Assembly (NCBI RefSeq): GCF_000016425.1
Contig: NC_009380.1
Location: 1,368,144-1,432,143 of the forward strand
Source of the DNA: Salinispora tropica CNB-440
GTDB taxonomy: Bacteria > Actinomycetota > Actinomycetes > Mycobacteriales > Micromonosporaceae
DNA length: 64,000 bases
Direction of reading: 5' to 3'
Under the pieces are notes generated by a model. That model was not told the DNA's origin. It saw only the letters and a program-made list of their open reading frames with translations, and searched no databases. The stretch's first letter is position 1; each line of letters begins with the position of its first letter. Shown here piece by piece: positions 55,871 to 64,000 of this stretch. A program made the position numbers and the translations under genes.

Positions 55871-58153
55871 TTAGCGTACGGCCGTACCGCCAACCCGGCG
55901 CAGCAGTAACTCCTGAAGGTGCCCCCGGGGATCGTCCCCGGTGCCCGAGCGCCGGTGCCAGCTACCCTCCGCGTCCAGCTCGAACGCCTCCACGTCGGGG
56001 CTGAACGCGGCGGTCAGCACGTGATCCAGCTCGGCTCGGGCTACCGGGTCGTTGACCCGTACCAGCGCCTCGACCCGCCGGTCCAGGTTGCGATGCATCA
56101 GGTCGGCCGAGCCCATCCAGAACTCGGCGTTCCCGTCGTTGCCGAACCGGAAGATCCGCGAATGCTCCAGGAACCGGCCGAGGACCGACCGGACGCGGAT
56201 GTTCTCCGACAGGCCCGGTACCCCGGGGCGGAGTGTGCACATGCCCCGAATCAGCAGGTCCACGTGGACACCGGCCTGGGAGGCACGGTAGAGCGCGTCG
56301 GTGATCTCCTCGTCGACCAGCGAGTTCACCTTGAACTGGACCAGCCCGGACAGGCCGAGCCGGACGTTCGAGATCTCCCGCTCGATCCGCTCGATCAGAC
56401 CGCTGCGGATTCCCTGCGGAGCCACGAGCAGCTGTCGGTACGCCGTCTGCCGGCTGTAGCCGGTCAGCACGTTGAACAGGTCGGTCAGGTCGGCGCCGAT
56501 CTCCCGATCGGCGGTGAGTAGGCCGAAGTCCTCGTAGAGCCGGGCGGTCTTGGGGTGGTAGTTGCCGGTGCCGATGTGGCAGTAGCGGCGGATCTGGTTG
56601 CCCTCCTGCCGGACCACCAGCGCCGTCTTGCAGTGCGTCTTGAGGCCCACCAGGCCGTAGACGACATGGCACCCGGCGCGTTCGAGCGTCCGCGCCCAGC
56701 CGATGTTGGCGATCTCGTCGAACCGGGCCTTCAACTCGACCAGCACCACCACCTGTTTGCCGGCCTCTGCCGCGTCTACCAGGGCGTCCACGATGGGGGA
56801 GTCGCCGCTGGTGCGGTAGAGGGTCTGCTTGATGGCCAGTACGTTCGGGTCCGCAGCGGCCTGCTCGATGAAGCGCTGCACGCTGGTGGCGAAGGAGCGG
56901 TACGGATGGTGTACCAGCACGTCACCGTCGCGCAGGGTGGCGAAGACGCTGCGCGGCACCTCGCCCTCGGCGAGCCGTGGGTGGGTGGCCGGCACGAACG
57001 GTGGATCCTTCAGGTCCGGCCGATCTGCCTCGCCGTAGAGCTGCCACAGCGCCGACAGGTCGAGCAGGCCGTTGACCCGTTGGACATCCTGGGCGTCCAT
57101 GTCCAGTTCGCGGACGAGGAGTTCCAGCATGTGTTCGGAGATCGAGGCGGCCACCTCCAGGCGTACCGACGGGCCGAATCGACGCCGGGCGAGTTCTCGT
57201 TCGAGGGCCTGCAGCAGGTCCTCGTCCCGGTCCTCGTCAACCTCCACTTCGGCGTTGCGGGTCACCCGGAACAGGTGGCACTCCACCACCTGCATCCCGG
57301 AGAAGAGCTGGCCCAGGTGCACCGAGATCAGATCCTCCACCGGCAGTACCTGGACGCCGGGCTGATCGCGGTGGACGCGGACGAAGCGGGGCACGTTGTT
57401 GGGCACCTTGACCCGCGCGAACAGCTCCGATCCGCCGTCCGGGGCGCAGACGGAGACCGCCAGGTTGAGGGAGCGCCCGGAGATGTACGGGAACGGGTGC
57501 GCCGGGTCAACCGCGAGGGGGGTGAGCACGGGGAAGATGTGCTCACCGAAGTAGGTGCGCAACCGGGTGTGCTCGGCGTCGGTCAGGTCACCCCAACTGA
57601 GGATGCGCAGGCCGGTGGCGGCCAGCTTCGGCAGGAGGTCGTCGACGAAGCAGGCGGCCTGCCGGGAAACCAGGGTGGCGGTCTTCTCCGCGATCAGCTC
57701 GAGCTGGGTGCGCAGTGGCATCCGGTCGCCTCCGCGGACGGGCAGTCCCGCGGAGAGCCGTCGCTTCAGCCCGGCGACCCGCACCATGTAGAACTCGTCG
57801 AGGTTGCTGGCGAAGATGGCGAGAAACTTCGCCCGTTCCAGCAGCGGGGTGCGCGGGTCCTCGGCGAGCGCGAGGACCCGCGCGTTGAAGTCCAGCCAGG
57901 AGAGCTCCCGGTTGAGGAATCGGTCCTCCGGCAGCGGTTGCGTGGCGGGTGGTTCGGCGGGCGGCGCCGGCTGGTCAGAAACTGGATCGAGCACCTCCTC
58001 CAGACCGGCTGCGCCGTCGGTCGGGTCGGCGGTGTCGGTGGCCCGGGCGGACAGGAAGCGGCCGTCGGCCCCGCGGGGGCGGGAGCCGTTGTGGGGCGGA
58101 ACCGTCGGTTGGTCGGCGACGGAGTCGGTGGGGTGCTCGCCAGGGGTGCTCAC
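55871..58153 (-). CDS. ppk: polyphosphate kinase Ppk1
   Basis: 760 residues. Synthesises polyphosphate from ATP and reverses. It has the N-terminal helical domain ([22 protein letters not shown]), the head domain and two PLD-like catalytic domains, with the phosphorylated histidine in [39 protein letters not shown] is close to the C-terminus. The first roughly 75 residues are a Pro/Asp-rich extension before the conserved start. GTG start. It is in tight operon with mutT1. Confidence 0.96.
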   Translation of the reverse strand: MSTPGEHPTDSVADQPTVPPHNGSRPRGADGRFLSARATDTADPTDGAAGLEEVLDPVSDQPAPPAEPPATQPLPEDRFLNRELSWLDFNARVLALAEDPRTPLLERAKFLAIFASNLDEFYMVRVAGLKRRLSAGLPVRGGDRMPLRTQLELIAEKTATLVSRQAACFVDDLLPKLAATGLRILSWGDLTDAEHTRLRTYFGEHIFPVLTPLAVDPAHPFPYISGRSLNLAVSVCAPDGGSELFARVKVPNNVPRFVRVHRDQPGVQVLPVEDLISVHLGQLFSGMQVVECHLFRVTRNAEVEVDEDRDEDLLQALERELARRRFGPSVRLEVAASISEHMLELLVRELDMDAQDVQRVNGLLDLSALWQLYGEADRPDLKDPPFVPATHPRLAEGEVPRSVFATLRDGDVLVHHPYRSFATSVQRFIEQAAADPNVLAIKQTLYRTSGDSPIVDALVDAAEAGKQVVVLVELKARFDEIANIGWARTLERAGCHVVYGLVGLKTHCKTALVVRQEGNQIRRYCHIGTGNYHPKTARLYEDFGLLTADREIGADLTDLFNVLTGYSRQTAYRQLLVAPQGIRSGLIERIEREISNVRLGLSGLVQFKVNSLVDEEITDALYRASQAGVHVDLLIRGMCTLRPGVPGLSENIRVRSVLGRFLEHSRIFRFGNDGNAEFWMGSADLMHRNLDRRVEALVRVNDPVARAELDHVLTAAFSPDVEAFELDAEGSWHRRSGTGDDPRGHLQELLLRRVGGTAVR

Positions 58154-58206
58154 CCGCCCATCTTGACCTGAGCCCGGTTAACGCCAAATGAACTTGGCCG
58201 GGTTGC

Positions 58207-58404
58207 TCAGCTCATCGTCGGCAACGTCACGCGAATCACCGTTCCCGCCCCGTCGGTCTCCACCCGCAACCGTTGGCCGAGGCGGAGCAGCCGCAGGCCG
58301 GAGGCGTCGAAGGCCGGAGCCGGGAACGCCAGTTCGGTGCCGTCGTCGAGAAGGAGTACGCCGCTGCGGGTCGTCGCGTCGAAGGTGGCCACCGTGCCCT
58401 GCAT
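58207..58404 (-). CDS. small cold-shock-domain-like protein
   Basis: 65 residues beginning MQGTVATFDATTRSGVLLLDDG, the strand pattern of a cold-shock (OB) fold, with later VETDGAGTVIRVTLP. The aromatic RNA-binding motifs of true Csp proteins (KGFGFI, FVHFS) are absent. Only a short gap (10 bases) separates it from cofC on the same strand. Function unknown; the longer ORF to 58596 is not coding upstream of this ATG. Confidence 0.65.
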   Translation of the reverse strand: MQGTVATFDATTRSGVLLLDDGTELAFPAPAFDASGLRLLRLGQRLRVETDGAGTVIRVTLPTMS

Positions 58405-58414
58405 GACCGGCACG

Positions 58415-59059
58415 CTACACCGGCCGACTGGCTGTTGGGGTGGTCGTGCCACACAGCGGCGCGGTGTGCGCGCCCAGCCCGAGCCGGGTGGCCGCGGCCA
58501 GGTCGGCGGCGGTGTCGACATCTCGACGCAGGCTCGGCCAGTCACCGAGCAGGGGGAGCGCACCGCTGGCCGCGTGGGCGGCCGCCGAGTTGCCACCGAA
58601 GCGTGGATCCAGGGGCATACCGGGTGGTGCGGCCAGCAGCACGGTGCCGGTGCCGGGGGCGTCGGGCACGTACCGGCGGTTGGTGGGACCGGACCGCGCC
58701 GCCGACAGGGCGGCCGCCAGCTCGACTGGGCGTAGCGCGGGCAGGTCCGCCGTGAGGCCCGCGACCCAGCCGTCTCCGGCGACCGCCGCGCCGTACCGGA
58801 AAGCGGGGTTGAGACCGGCGGCGGGGCGGTCCGGCACCACCCGGGCGCCGGCCGCCCCGGTCGCCGCCGCCACGGCCTGATCGTCCGTAACCACCAGCAC
58901 CTCGGCGACCACCGAACAGGCCCGTACCGCCTCGACGGTGTCGACCGCCAACGCCAGCGCCAACGCCTCGTGGGGCCGGCCCGGCAGCGCGCCGCGGAGC
59001 CGGCTCTTCGCCGCGTCCAGCCGCTTCACCGGCACCACTACGGTCCACACCTGGGTCAC
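58415..59059 (-). CDS. fbiD: F420 precursor guanylyltransferase (CofC/FbiD)
   Basis: 214 residues. Activates a 2-phospho-hydroxy/enol acid with GTP early in coenzyme F420 synthesis; actinobacterial enzymes prefer phosphoenolpyruvate. Motifs: VVPVKRLDAAKSRL at the N-terminus, TDDQAVAAAT, GLNPAFRYGA, LTADLPALRP and a FGGNSAAAHAASG block. The GTG at 59059 starts the conserved part; 59095 is a weaker alternative. It is divergent from plsC. Confidence 0.9.
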   Translation of the reverse strand: MTQVWTVVVPVKRLDAAKSRLRGALPGRPHEALALALAVDTVEAVRACSVVAEVLVVTDDQAVAAATGAAGARVVPDRPAAGLNPAFRYGAAVAGDGWVAGLTADLPALRPVELAAALSAARSGPTNRRYVPDAPGTGTVLLAAPPGMPLDPRFGGNSAAAHAASGALPLLGDWPSLRRDVDTAADLAAATRLGLGAHTAPLCGTTTPTASRPV

Positions 59060-59195
59060 CCCGCCATCCTGCCAGCCCGGTGCCGGTACCCTCACTGGCC
59101 GGACCCGGGGCGAGCAGGCATGATTTCACCTCGCGGGCGTTGAACAGGGTGGGGCGTACCGGCGGGCCGGACGGTGGCGGTAGAAGGAGGCGCGG

Positions 59196-59921
59196 GTGGC
59201 GCGGCGCAGGATGGGGTTCTGGCCACGGTTCGCCGTGGTGCTGGTCAAGTCCGTGATGACGATCTGGACGCGGCGGAGTTGGCGTGGCATGGAACACCTC
59301 CGTCGGCCCGGCGGGGTGATCATCGTGCCGAACCACATCTCGCACGCCGACCCGCTGGTCGCCGCGCACTTCGTCTACGACTCCGGGCGTTGGCCGCGGT
59401 TCCTCGGCAAGGCCAGCTTGTTCCGAGTGCCGCTGATCGGTGGGATCCTGCGCCGCTGCTGGCAGATTCCGGTCGAGCGCGGCACCACGGCCGCGGTCGA
59501 GTCGTTGGACCGTCTGGTCGCCGTGGTGGACAACGGCGGTGCGGTGGTGATCTACCCGGAGGGGACCACGACCCGGGAACCCGAGCTGTGGCCGATGAAG
59601 GGCAAGACCGGCGCGGCGCGGCTCGCCCTCGCCACCGGCGCTCCTGTCGTCCCGGTGGCGATGTGGGGACCGGAGCGGATGTTCGATCCCCGGACCTCCC
59701 GGCTGAACCCGCGTCCCCGAATCCCGGTGACCGTCGTCGCCGGGCCACCGGTCGACCTGGACCGGTGGGCGGGCGTCCCTCCGACGAAGGCGGTGCTTGA
59801 GGAGATGACCGACGTCATCATGCTGCGTTTGCGCGATCTGCTCGCCGAGGTTCGGCAGGCCGACCCGCCCACGCTCTGGGAACGCCCCCGCCGCGCCGAC
59901 CGCCCGGGGGCGGCGGCATGA
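59196..59921 (+). CDS. plsC: 1-acyl-glycerol-3-phosphate acyltransferase (PlsC family)
   Basis: 241 residues. The acyltransferase motif NHISHAD has H47 and D52; later motifs are GKASLFRVPLIG, YPEGTTT and APVVPVAMWG. It adds the second acyl chain to make phosphatidic acid or a related lipid. The GTG has AAGGAGG five bases upstream. Its TGA overlaps the gpsA ATG, linking it to glycerol-3-phosphate production. Confidence 0.92.
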   Translation: MARRRMGFWPRFAVVLVKSVMTIWTRRSWRGMEHLRRPGGVIIVPNHISHADPLVAAHFVYDSGRWPRFLGKASLFRVPLIGGILRRCWQIPVERGTTAAVESLDRLVAVVDNGGAVVIYPEGTTTREPELWPMKGKTGAARLALATGAPVVPVAMWGPERMFDPRTSRLNPRPRIPVTVVAGPPVDLDRWAGVPPTKAVLEEMTDVIMLRLRDLLAEVRQADPPTLWERPRRADRPGAAA

Positions 59922-60916
59922 GCGGGCAGGTCGCCGTGTTGGGGGCCGGGTCCTGGGGGACGGCTTTCGCCAAGATCCTCGGTGACGCGGGCCGGGATGT
60001 CACCATCTGGGCCCGGCGACCGTCGGTCGTGGCGGCGCTACAGGCCGAGCGGAGCAACCCGGAGTACCTGCCGGGTCTGGTCCTGCCGGAGCGGGTGACG
60101 GCCACCGGGGACCCCGGGGAGGCGATCACGGGTGCCGAGCTGGTGGTGCTCGCGGTGCCGTCGCAGACGCTGCGTGGCAACCTCGCCGAGTGGCTCCCCT
60201 ACCTGCACCGCGACGCCACGCTGGTGTCCCTGATGAAGGGGATCGAACTCGGCACCACCAAGCGGATGAGCGAGGTGGTCATGGAGACCGCCCGCGTCCC
60301 CGCCGACCGGGTGGTCGTGGTCTCCGGGCCGAACCTGGCCCCCGAGATCGTCGCCGAGCAGCCCGCGGCCACCGTGGTCGCCTGCCCCGACATTGACCGG
60401 GCCACCCTCGTGCAGCGGGCGATCACCACCCCGTACTTCCGTCCATACACCAACCACGACGTGATCGGCTGTGAGCTGGGGGGCGCGGTCAAGAACGTCA
60501 TCGCCCTCGCGTACGGCATCGCCACCGCGATGGGCTTCGGCCACAACACCCGGGCGATGCTGGTCACGCGCGGGCTGGCCGAGACCGCCCGGCTCGGCGT
60601 GGCGCTCGGTGCCGACCCACTCACCTTCGCTGGTCTCGCCGGCATGGGTGATCTGGTGGCGTCCTGCTCCTCCCCGTCGGCTCGCAACCGCACCTTCGGC
60701 GAGCACCTCGGCCGGGGGGCAACCCTGGAGGAGGCCCGGATCGCCACCCGGCAGACCGCCGAGGGGGTCAAGAGCGCGTTGGCCATCCGGGATCTGGCTC
60801 GGGCGCACGAGATCGAGATGCCGATCACCGAGCAGGTGGAGCTGGTCTGCCACGAGGGGGTGGATCCGCGACGAGCGGTCGCGGCGCTGATGAGCCGTAC
60901 GACGAAGCCGGAGTGA
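59918..60916 (+). CDS. gpsA: glycerol-3-phosphate dehydrogenase GpsA
   Basis: 332 residues. NAD(P)-dependent reduction of dihydroxyacetone phosphate to sn-glycerol-3-phosphate. GAGSWGTAFA is at 9-18, and SLMKGIELGT, the active-site GCELGGAVKNVIALAYG and LAGMGDLVASC are all present. The ATG is fused to the plsC stop (ATGA). The next gene starts 4 bases after its stop. Confidence 0.96.
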   Translation: MSGQVAVLGAGSWGTAFAKILGDAGRDVTIWARRPSVVAALQAERSNPEYLPGLVLPERVTATGDPGEAITGAELVVLAVPSQTLRGNLAEWLPYLHRDATLVSLMKGIELGTTKRMSEVVMETARVPADRVVVVSGPNLAPEIVAEQPAATVVACPDIDRATLVQRAITTPYFRPYTNHDVIGCELGGAVKNVIALAYGIATAMGFGHNTRAMLVTRGLAETARLGVALGADPLTFAGLAGMGDLVASCSSPSARNRTFGEHLGRGATLEEARIATRQTAEGVKSALAIRDLARAHEIEMPITEQVELVCHEGVDPRRAVAALMSRTTKPE

Positions 60917-60920
60917 CACG

Positions 60921-62036
60921 GTGACGGACGACCACGACGGAACCCGCTGTGTCCATGCCGGGCTGCCGGAGCCCGCACCCGGGGAGCCGTTCCTGCCCGG
61001 CCCGGTCTTTGCCGCGCCGTACCACCTCGATCCGTGGGCCGGGCCGGCGGGCACGCCGAACGGCTACGGTCGGTCGGACAACCCGACCCGGCGGCGGCTG
61101 GAGGCGGCGATCGGTGAGCTGGAGGGGGGCGACTGCCGGGCTTTCGCCAGCGGCCAGGCGGCGATCACTGGGCTGCTGCTGAGTGTGTTGCGCTCCGGCG
61201 ACACGGTGCTGCTCCCTGCCGACGGCTACTTTCCGGTGCGGGCGTTCGCCACCGAGACTCTGGCCGGCATCGGGGTACGGGTGCTCTTCGCGCCGACCGC
61301 CGGGCCATACCCGGACCTCGCCGGCGTACGTCTGGTGTTGGTGGAGACCCCGGCGAACCCGGGCCTGGACGTCGTCGACCTGCCCGTGTTGGCGGCGCGG
61401 GCGCGGGCGGCTGGGGCCCTGCTGGTGGTGGACAACACCACCGCGACTCCGCTCGGGCAGCGTCCGTTGGAACTCGGTGCCGACCTGGTGGTGGCCTCCG
61501 GCACGAAGGCGCTTACCGGCCACTCGGACCTGCTGCTCGGCTATGTCGGCACCCGGTCGGCCGAGTTGCTCGCGGCGGTGACCCGGTGGCGGGACCACAC
61601 CGGGGCGGTCCCGGGCGCCTTCGACGCCTGGCTGGCGCACCGATCCCTGGCCACCCTCGACCTGCGACTGGCCCGGCAGACCGCGAACGCCGCGGCCCTC
61701 GCCGAGTTGCTGGCGGAGCAACCGGGAGTGACCGGGCTGCGCTGGCCGGGCCGGCCGGAGGATCCGGCCTACCCGGTGGCCGTGGCGCAACTGCGCCGGA
61801 TGCCGGGGGTACTCTCCTTTGATCTTGGCGACGCCGACCGCGTCGCCCGCTTCGTCGCCGCGGCCCGGCTGGTGGCGGCGGCCACCTCGTTCGGCGGGCT
61901 GCACACCACGGCTGACCGGCGGGCCCAGTGGGGTGACGACACCCCGCCCGGCTTCGTCCGACTCTCCTGCGGCGTCGAGGACACCACCGACCTGGTCGCC
62001 GACGTGGCTGCCGCGCTGCGGGTCGTCGGCGGCTGA
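60921..62036 (+). CDS. Cys/Met-metabolism PLP enzyme (cystathionine gamma-synthase/lyase family)
   Basis: 371 residues. PLP lysine K196 lies in SGTKALTGHSDLLLG; a YGRSDNPTRRRLEAAIGELEGG start and ASGQAAI are typical. The family includes cystathionine gamma-lyase, gamma-synthase and O-acylhomoserine sulfhydrylase; sequence alone does not separate them. The GTG begins 4 bases after gpsA. No other Cys/Met gene is adjacent. Confidence 0.85.
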   Translation: MTDDHDGTRCVHAGLPEPAPGEPFLPGPVFAAPYHLDPWAGPAGTPNGYGRSDNPTRRRLEAAIGELEGGDCRAFASGQAAITGLLLSVLRSGDTVLLPADGYFPVRAFATETLAGIGVRVLFAPTAGPYPDLAGVRLVLVETPANPGLDVVDLPVLAARARAAGALLVVDNTTATPLGQRPLELGADLVVASGTKALTGHSDLLLGYVGTRSAELLAAVTRWRDHTGAVPGAFDAWLAHRSLATLDLRLARQTANAAALAELLAEQPGVTGLRWPGRPEDPAYPVAVAQLRRMPGVLSFDLGDADRVARFVAAARLVAAATSFGGLHTTADRRAQWGDDTPPGFVRLSCGVEDTTDLVADVAAALRVVGG

Positions 62037-62121
62037 CCGCTGCCGGCCGTGTTCCCCATGGCGGGTCGTCGGTGCGGGAACTAGCCTCACGTCATCGTCT
62101 CTGGGGAGTGGAGGGCGGAAC

Positions 62122-63135
62122 GTGGGCAGCGCGGCAACGCCGGTGGTCGTTGGTTTGGACAACGGCGGCACCAGCAACAACGCCACCGTCCTGACGGTGG
62201 ATGGACGCTTCCTCGTGGACGGGTTGTTAGAGAGCCCGAGCGAGGTCCATGCCGGTCCGCAGGCAGCGATCGAGGCCCTCGCGGGTGCCTTTACCAGGGC
62301 ATTGGCGTCGGTCGGCGTATCCCGGGATCTGGTCCGGGCGGTGGGGCTGGACACACCCGGTCCGGCCAGCGCCTCCGGGGTGATCTCCTCGCGTGGTTCG
62401 ACCAACTTCTCCCAGCCGGAGTGGCGGGGCTACGACGTGCGGGGTGCGCTTGCGCGGCGGCTCGGTCTGCCGGTGGTGTATCTCAACGATGGCAACGCCG
62501 CGGCCTTGTACGCGCACCACTCGTACTTCGGCGCGGATGCGACGCGTCGCTCGTCGGTCTCCGCGGTGGTCGGTACCGGTCTCGGTGGCGGGCTGGTCGA
62601 AGGGGGGCGGGTGATTGCCGGCGCGGCCGGTATGGCGGGGGAGTTGGGGCACGTGCAGTTGCCGTTGACCGGCCTGCTGGCTCCCGGCCAGCCGGACCCG
62701 GTGTGCGCCTGTGGCTTCGTGGGGGACGCGGAGAGCATCGCGTCGCTGACCGGGATCGCCCGCAACCTGCTGCCGTACTGGCTGACCCGGTTCCCCGGGC
62801 ATCCGCTGGCCGCCGAGCCACCGGTGCGGGCGGCGAAGCTGGTCCGCGGGCTCGGCGAGCGGGGCGACCCGCTGGCCCGGGAGATCTTCATCCAGCAGGC
62901 GGCGGCGATCGGCCGGTTGTTCACCCTCGCGGCGAACCTGGCGGATCCGCACACGTACTTCGTCGGTGGGGGTGTGGTGGAGGCGGCACCGGCGTTTCGC
63001 GACTGGTTTCTCGCCACTGTTCGCGAGCACACCATGCTGCGGAAGGAGCAGGCGGCGGTGGCGACGTTTGCGCTGGTGCCGGAGCGGGACATGGCCGGGG
63101 CCCGAGGGGTGGCCCTCGCGGCGTTGCGGGTCTAG
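62122..63135 (+). CDS. ROK-family sugar kinase or regulator-like protein
   Basis: 337 residues. The phosphate-binding DNGGT is near the N-terminus, with GTGLGGGLVEGGRV and the ROK block GELGHVQLP followed by CACGFVGDAES. The usual zinc motif CxCGxxGCxE has its third cysteine replaced by Asp. No N-terminal HTH is present, so a kinase (glucose or N-acetylsugar) is more likely than a repressor. The GTG has GGAGGGCGG upstream, and TAGCCT lies about 40 bases before it. Contains one TTA codon (62227). Confidence 0.82.
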   Translation: MGSAATPVVVGLDNGGTSNNATVLTVDGRFLVDGLLESPSEVHAGPQAAIEALAGAFTRALASVGVSRDLVRAVGLDTPGPASASGVISSRGSTNFSQPEWRGYDVRGALARRLGLPVVYLNDGNAAALYAHHSYFGADATRRSSVSAVVGTGLGGGLVEGGRVIAGAAGMAGELGHVQLPLTGLLAPGQPDPVCACGFVGDAESIASLTGIARNLLPYWLTRFPGHPLAAEPPVRAAKLVRGLGERGDPLAREIFIQQAAAIGRLFTLAANLADPHTYFVGGGVVEAAPAFRDWFLATVREHTMLRKEQAAVATFALVPERDMAGARGVALAALRV

Positions 63136-63178
63136 CCGGCCCTGGGGCGATGACGGGTGGCCGGAGCCGGCTTCCGGT

Positions 63179-63215
63179 GGTCGGGCGACGGTGGGACCTG
63201 TACCGCCGCCCGACC
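63179..63215. terminator. bidirectional hairpin between ROK and DUF397 genes
   Basis: 14-bp arms GGTCGGGCGACGGT / ACCGCCGCCCGACC with a single mismatch and a 9-base loop, between the two convergent stops. Confidence 0.7.
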
Positions 63216-63217
63216 GG

Positions 63218-63418
63218 TTACCGGCGCGGTGGCGCGGCGGCGAAGGTCATCCAGGCTGTGGGGGTGAAGAGCAGCGCCGGGCCGTCTCGGTCCTTCGAGT
63301 CGCGAACGCCCACCGCCTGAGGGAGTGTCGCGATCTCGACGCACGCCCCCGCGTCTCCGCTGTGGCTGCTTGTTCGCCAGTGGGCCCGGGTCAGCTCCGG
63401 GTCGATCGTCGGGGTCAT
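63218..63418 (-). CDS. DUF397 protein
   Basis: 66 residues from the ATG at 63418: HWRTSSHSGDAGACVEIA, VGVRDSKDRDGPALLFTP and AWMTF are the three DUF397 blocks. It lies 4 bases after the DUF5753 regulator gene on the same strand. Such pairs are abundant in actinomycetes and likely act as regulator modules, the small protein antagonising or assisting its XRE partner. Confidence 0.9.
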   Translation of the reverse strand: MTPTIDPELTRAHWRTSSHSGDAGACVEIATLPQAVGVRDSKDRDGPALLFTPTAWMTFAAAPPRR

Positions 63419-63422
63419 CGTC

Positions 63423-64000
63423 CTACCGTCCCTCCATGAGGTGCCGAAGCTGGTCACGGCTGTCTGCCGGGCTGAGGGCCACGCTCCGCAGGTGCTCCAT
63501 GATCTTGGTGCAGGTGCGGAGGTCGCCGGGGCGGTCGAGGACCATCTGGCCGGCGACCGTCTCCACCGAGGCGATGAAGGGGTCTTCGGGGTCCGCGAAC
63601 TCCAGGATGTGCAGCGAGCCGCGGGTGCCGCGGTGATAGCCGGCGGCCAGCGGGATCACCTGGACGGTGACGTTGGGTAGCTCGCTGGCCTTCAGCAGGT
63701 GTCCCAGCTGTGCCGCCATCACCGTCCGGTCGCCCACCGGTCGTAGTAGGGCGCCTTCGTCGATGATGGCGTCGAGGATCGGCGGATGCGGTGCGGTGAG
63801 TCGTTGTTGCCGGTCGAGCCGGAGCTGGACCCGCTGCTCGACTTCGTCATCAGTCAGGGTGTGTGGGCCACCCCGCATCACTCCGCGGATGTAGTCGGCG
63901 GTCTGGAGTAGGCCGGGCACCACGGAGGGCTCGAAGTTGGCGATCCCGGTGGCCTCGGCTTCCAGCGCGATGAAGTCGATGGTGCGTCGGTCGAGAAGAT
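63423..64000 (-). CDS. XRE-type regulator with DUF5753 C-terminal domain (5' part missing)
   Basis: The frame is open to the right edge, so the N-terminal helix-turn-helix lies outside. The visible part has the DUF5753 hallmarks FEPSVVPGLLQTADYIR, RLDRQQRL, DEGALLRPVGD and FADPEDPFIASVETVAGQ. The apparent start at 63923 is internal. The stop is 4 bases before the DUF397 start. Confidence 0.9.
   Translation of the reverse strand, partial: LLDRRTIDFIALEAEATGIANFEPSVVPGLLQTADYIRGVMRGGPHTLTDDEVEQRVQLRLDRQQRLTAPHPPILDAIIDEGALLRPVGDRTVMAAQLGHLLKASELPNVTVQVIPLAAGYHRGTRGSLHILEFADPEDPFIASVETVAGQMVLDRPGDLRTCTKIMEHLRSVALSPADSRDQLRHLMEGR

Noticed and set aside
56555..58171. 538-codon plus-strand frame antisense to ppk
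   Set aside because: Mirror of the third-position GC pattern of ppk; no motif in the translation.

Overview
The window is a high-GC actinobacterial chromosome segment, most likely Micromonosporaceae. A Salinispora-type marine actinomycete fits the secreted beta-helix proteins and overall gene content, but I cannot prove the genus. Supporting signs are strong G/C at third codon positions, many GTG starts (several looking leaderless), DUF397/DUF5753 regulators at the right edge and F420 chemistry (cofC/fbiD). From memory, the backbone order resembles the Mycobacterium tuberculosis gpsA-fbiD-ppk-mutT1-hupB-leuDC-iclR ... leuB-serA-ilvCNB ... gatBAC-ligA-mnmA stretch, so most of the window is ordinary core genome.

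Layout. 1-13.0 kb: 3' end of mnmA, a short MetE-like protein, a degraded zinc-ribbon remnant, ligA, a GGDEF-EAL protein, gatCAB and an AceE/transketolase-like ThDP enzyme. 13.0-17.4 kb: minus-strand membrane metallophosphoesterase and sugar-dehydrogenase lipoprotein, a plus-strand D-2-hydroxyacid dehydrogenase, and a small membrane protein. 17.4-20.96 kb: a small accessory island with a frameshifted beta-helix pseudogene, an AT-rich gap, a 53-residue exported-peptide candidate, a 104-bp copy of part of ilvD and an intact secreted beta-helix protein. 21-39 kb: branched-chain amino acid and serine biosynthesis (ilvD, ilvB-ilvN-ilvC, serA, leuB, ilvE, cimA) with a second GGDEF-EAL gene and several small proteins. 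ilvB and cimA each have a leader peptide followed by a terminator hairpin, the layout of transcription attenuation.

39-44 kb: a MoxR / DUF58 / VWA operon, an HtrA-like membrane protease and an ArfB-type GGQ protein. 44-50 kb: an accessory stretch with a hydrolase, a protein often named 3-methyladenine DNA glycosylase, a TetR-FAD monooxygenase pair, a conserved unknown, a secreted membrane-anchored protein and an FAA-hydrolase. 50.7-51.3 kb: tRNA-Gln(CTG) and two identical tRNA-Glu(CTC). 51.3-59.1 kb: IclR regulator divergent from leuCD, HupB-type HU, and a minus-strand cofC / small protein / ppk / mutT1 group. 59.2-64 kb: plsC-gpsA-PLP enzyme operon, a ROK protein, and a DUF397 plus DUF5753 regulator pair cut by the right edge.

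Functionally the window collects the isoleucine/valine/leucine pathway from citramalate (cimA, leuCD, leuB) and acetolactate (ilvBN, ilvC, ilvD) to the shared transaminase (ilvE). Likely control is by two ribosome-mediated attenuators plus an IclR regulator beside leuCD. I found no CRISPR array, prophage or intact insertion sequence. The least explained parts are the 17.4-20.96 kb island, the two leader regions and a few short ORFs with strong ribosome binding sites.
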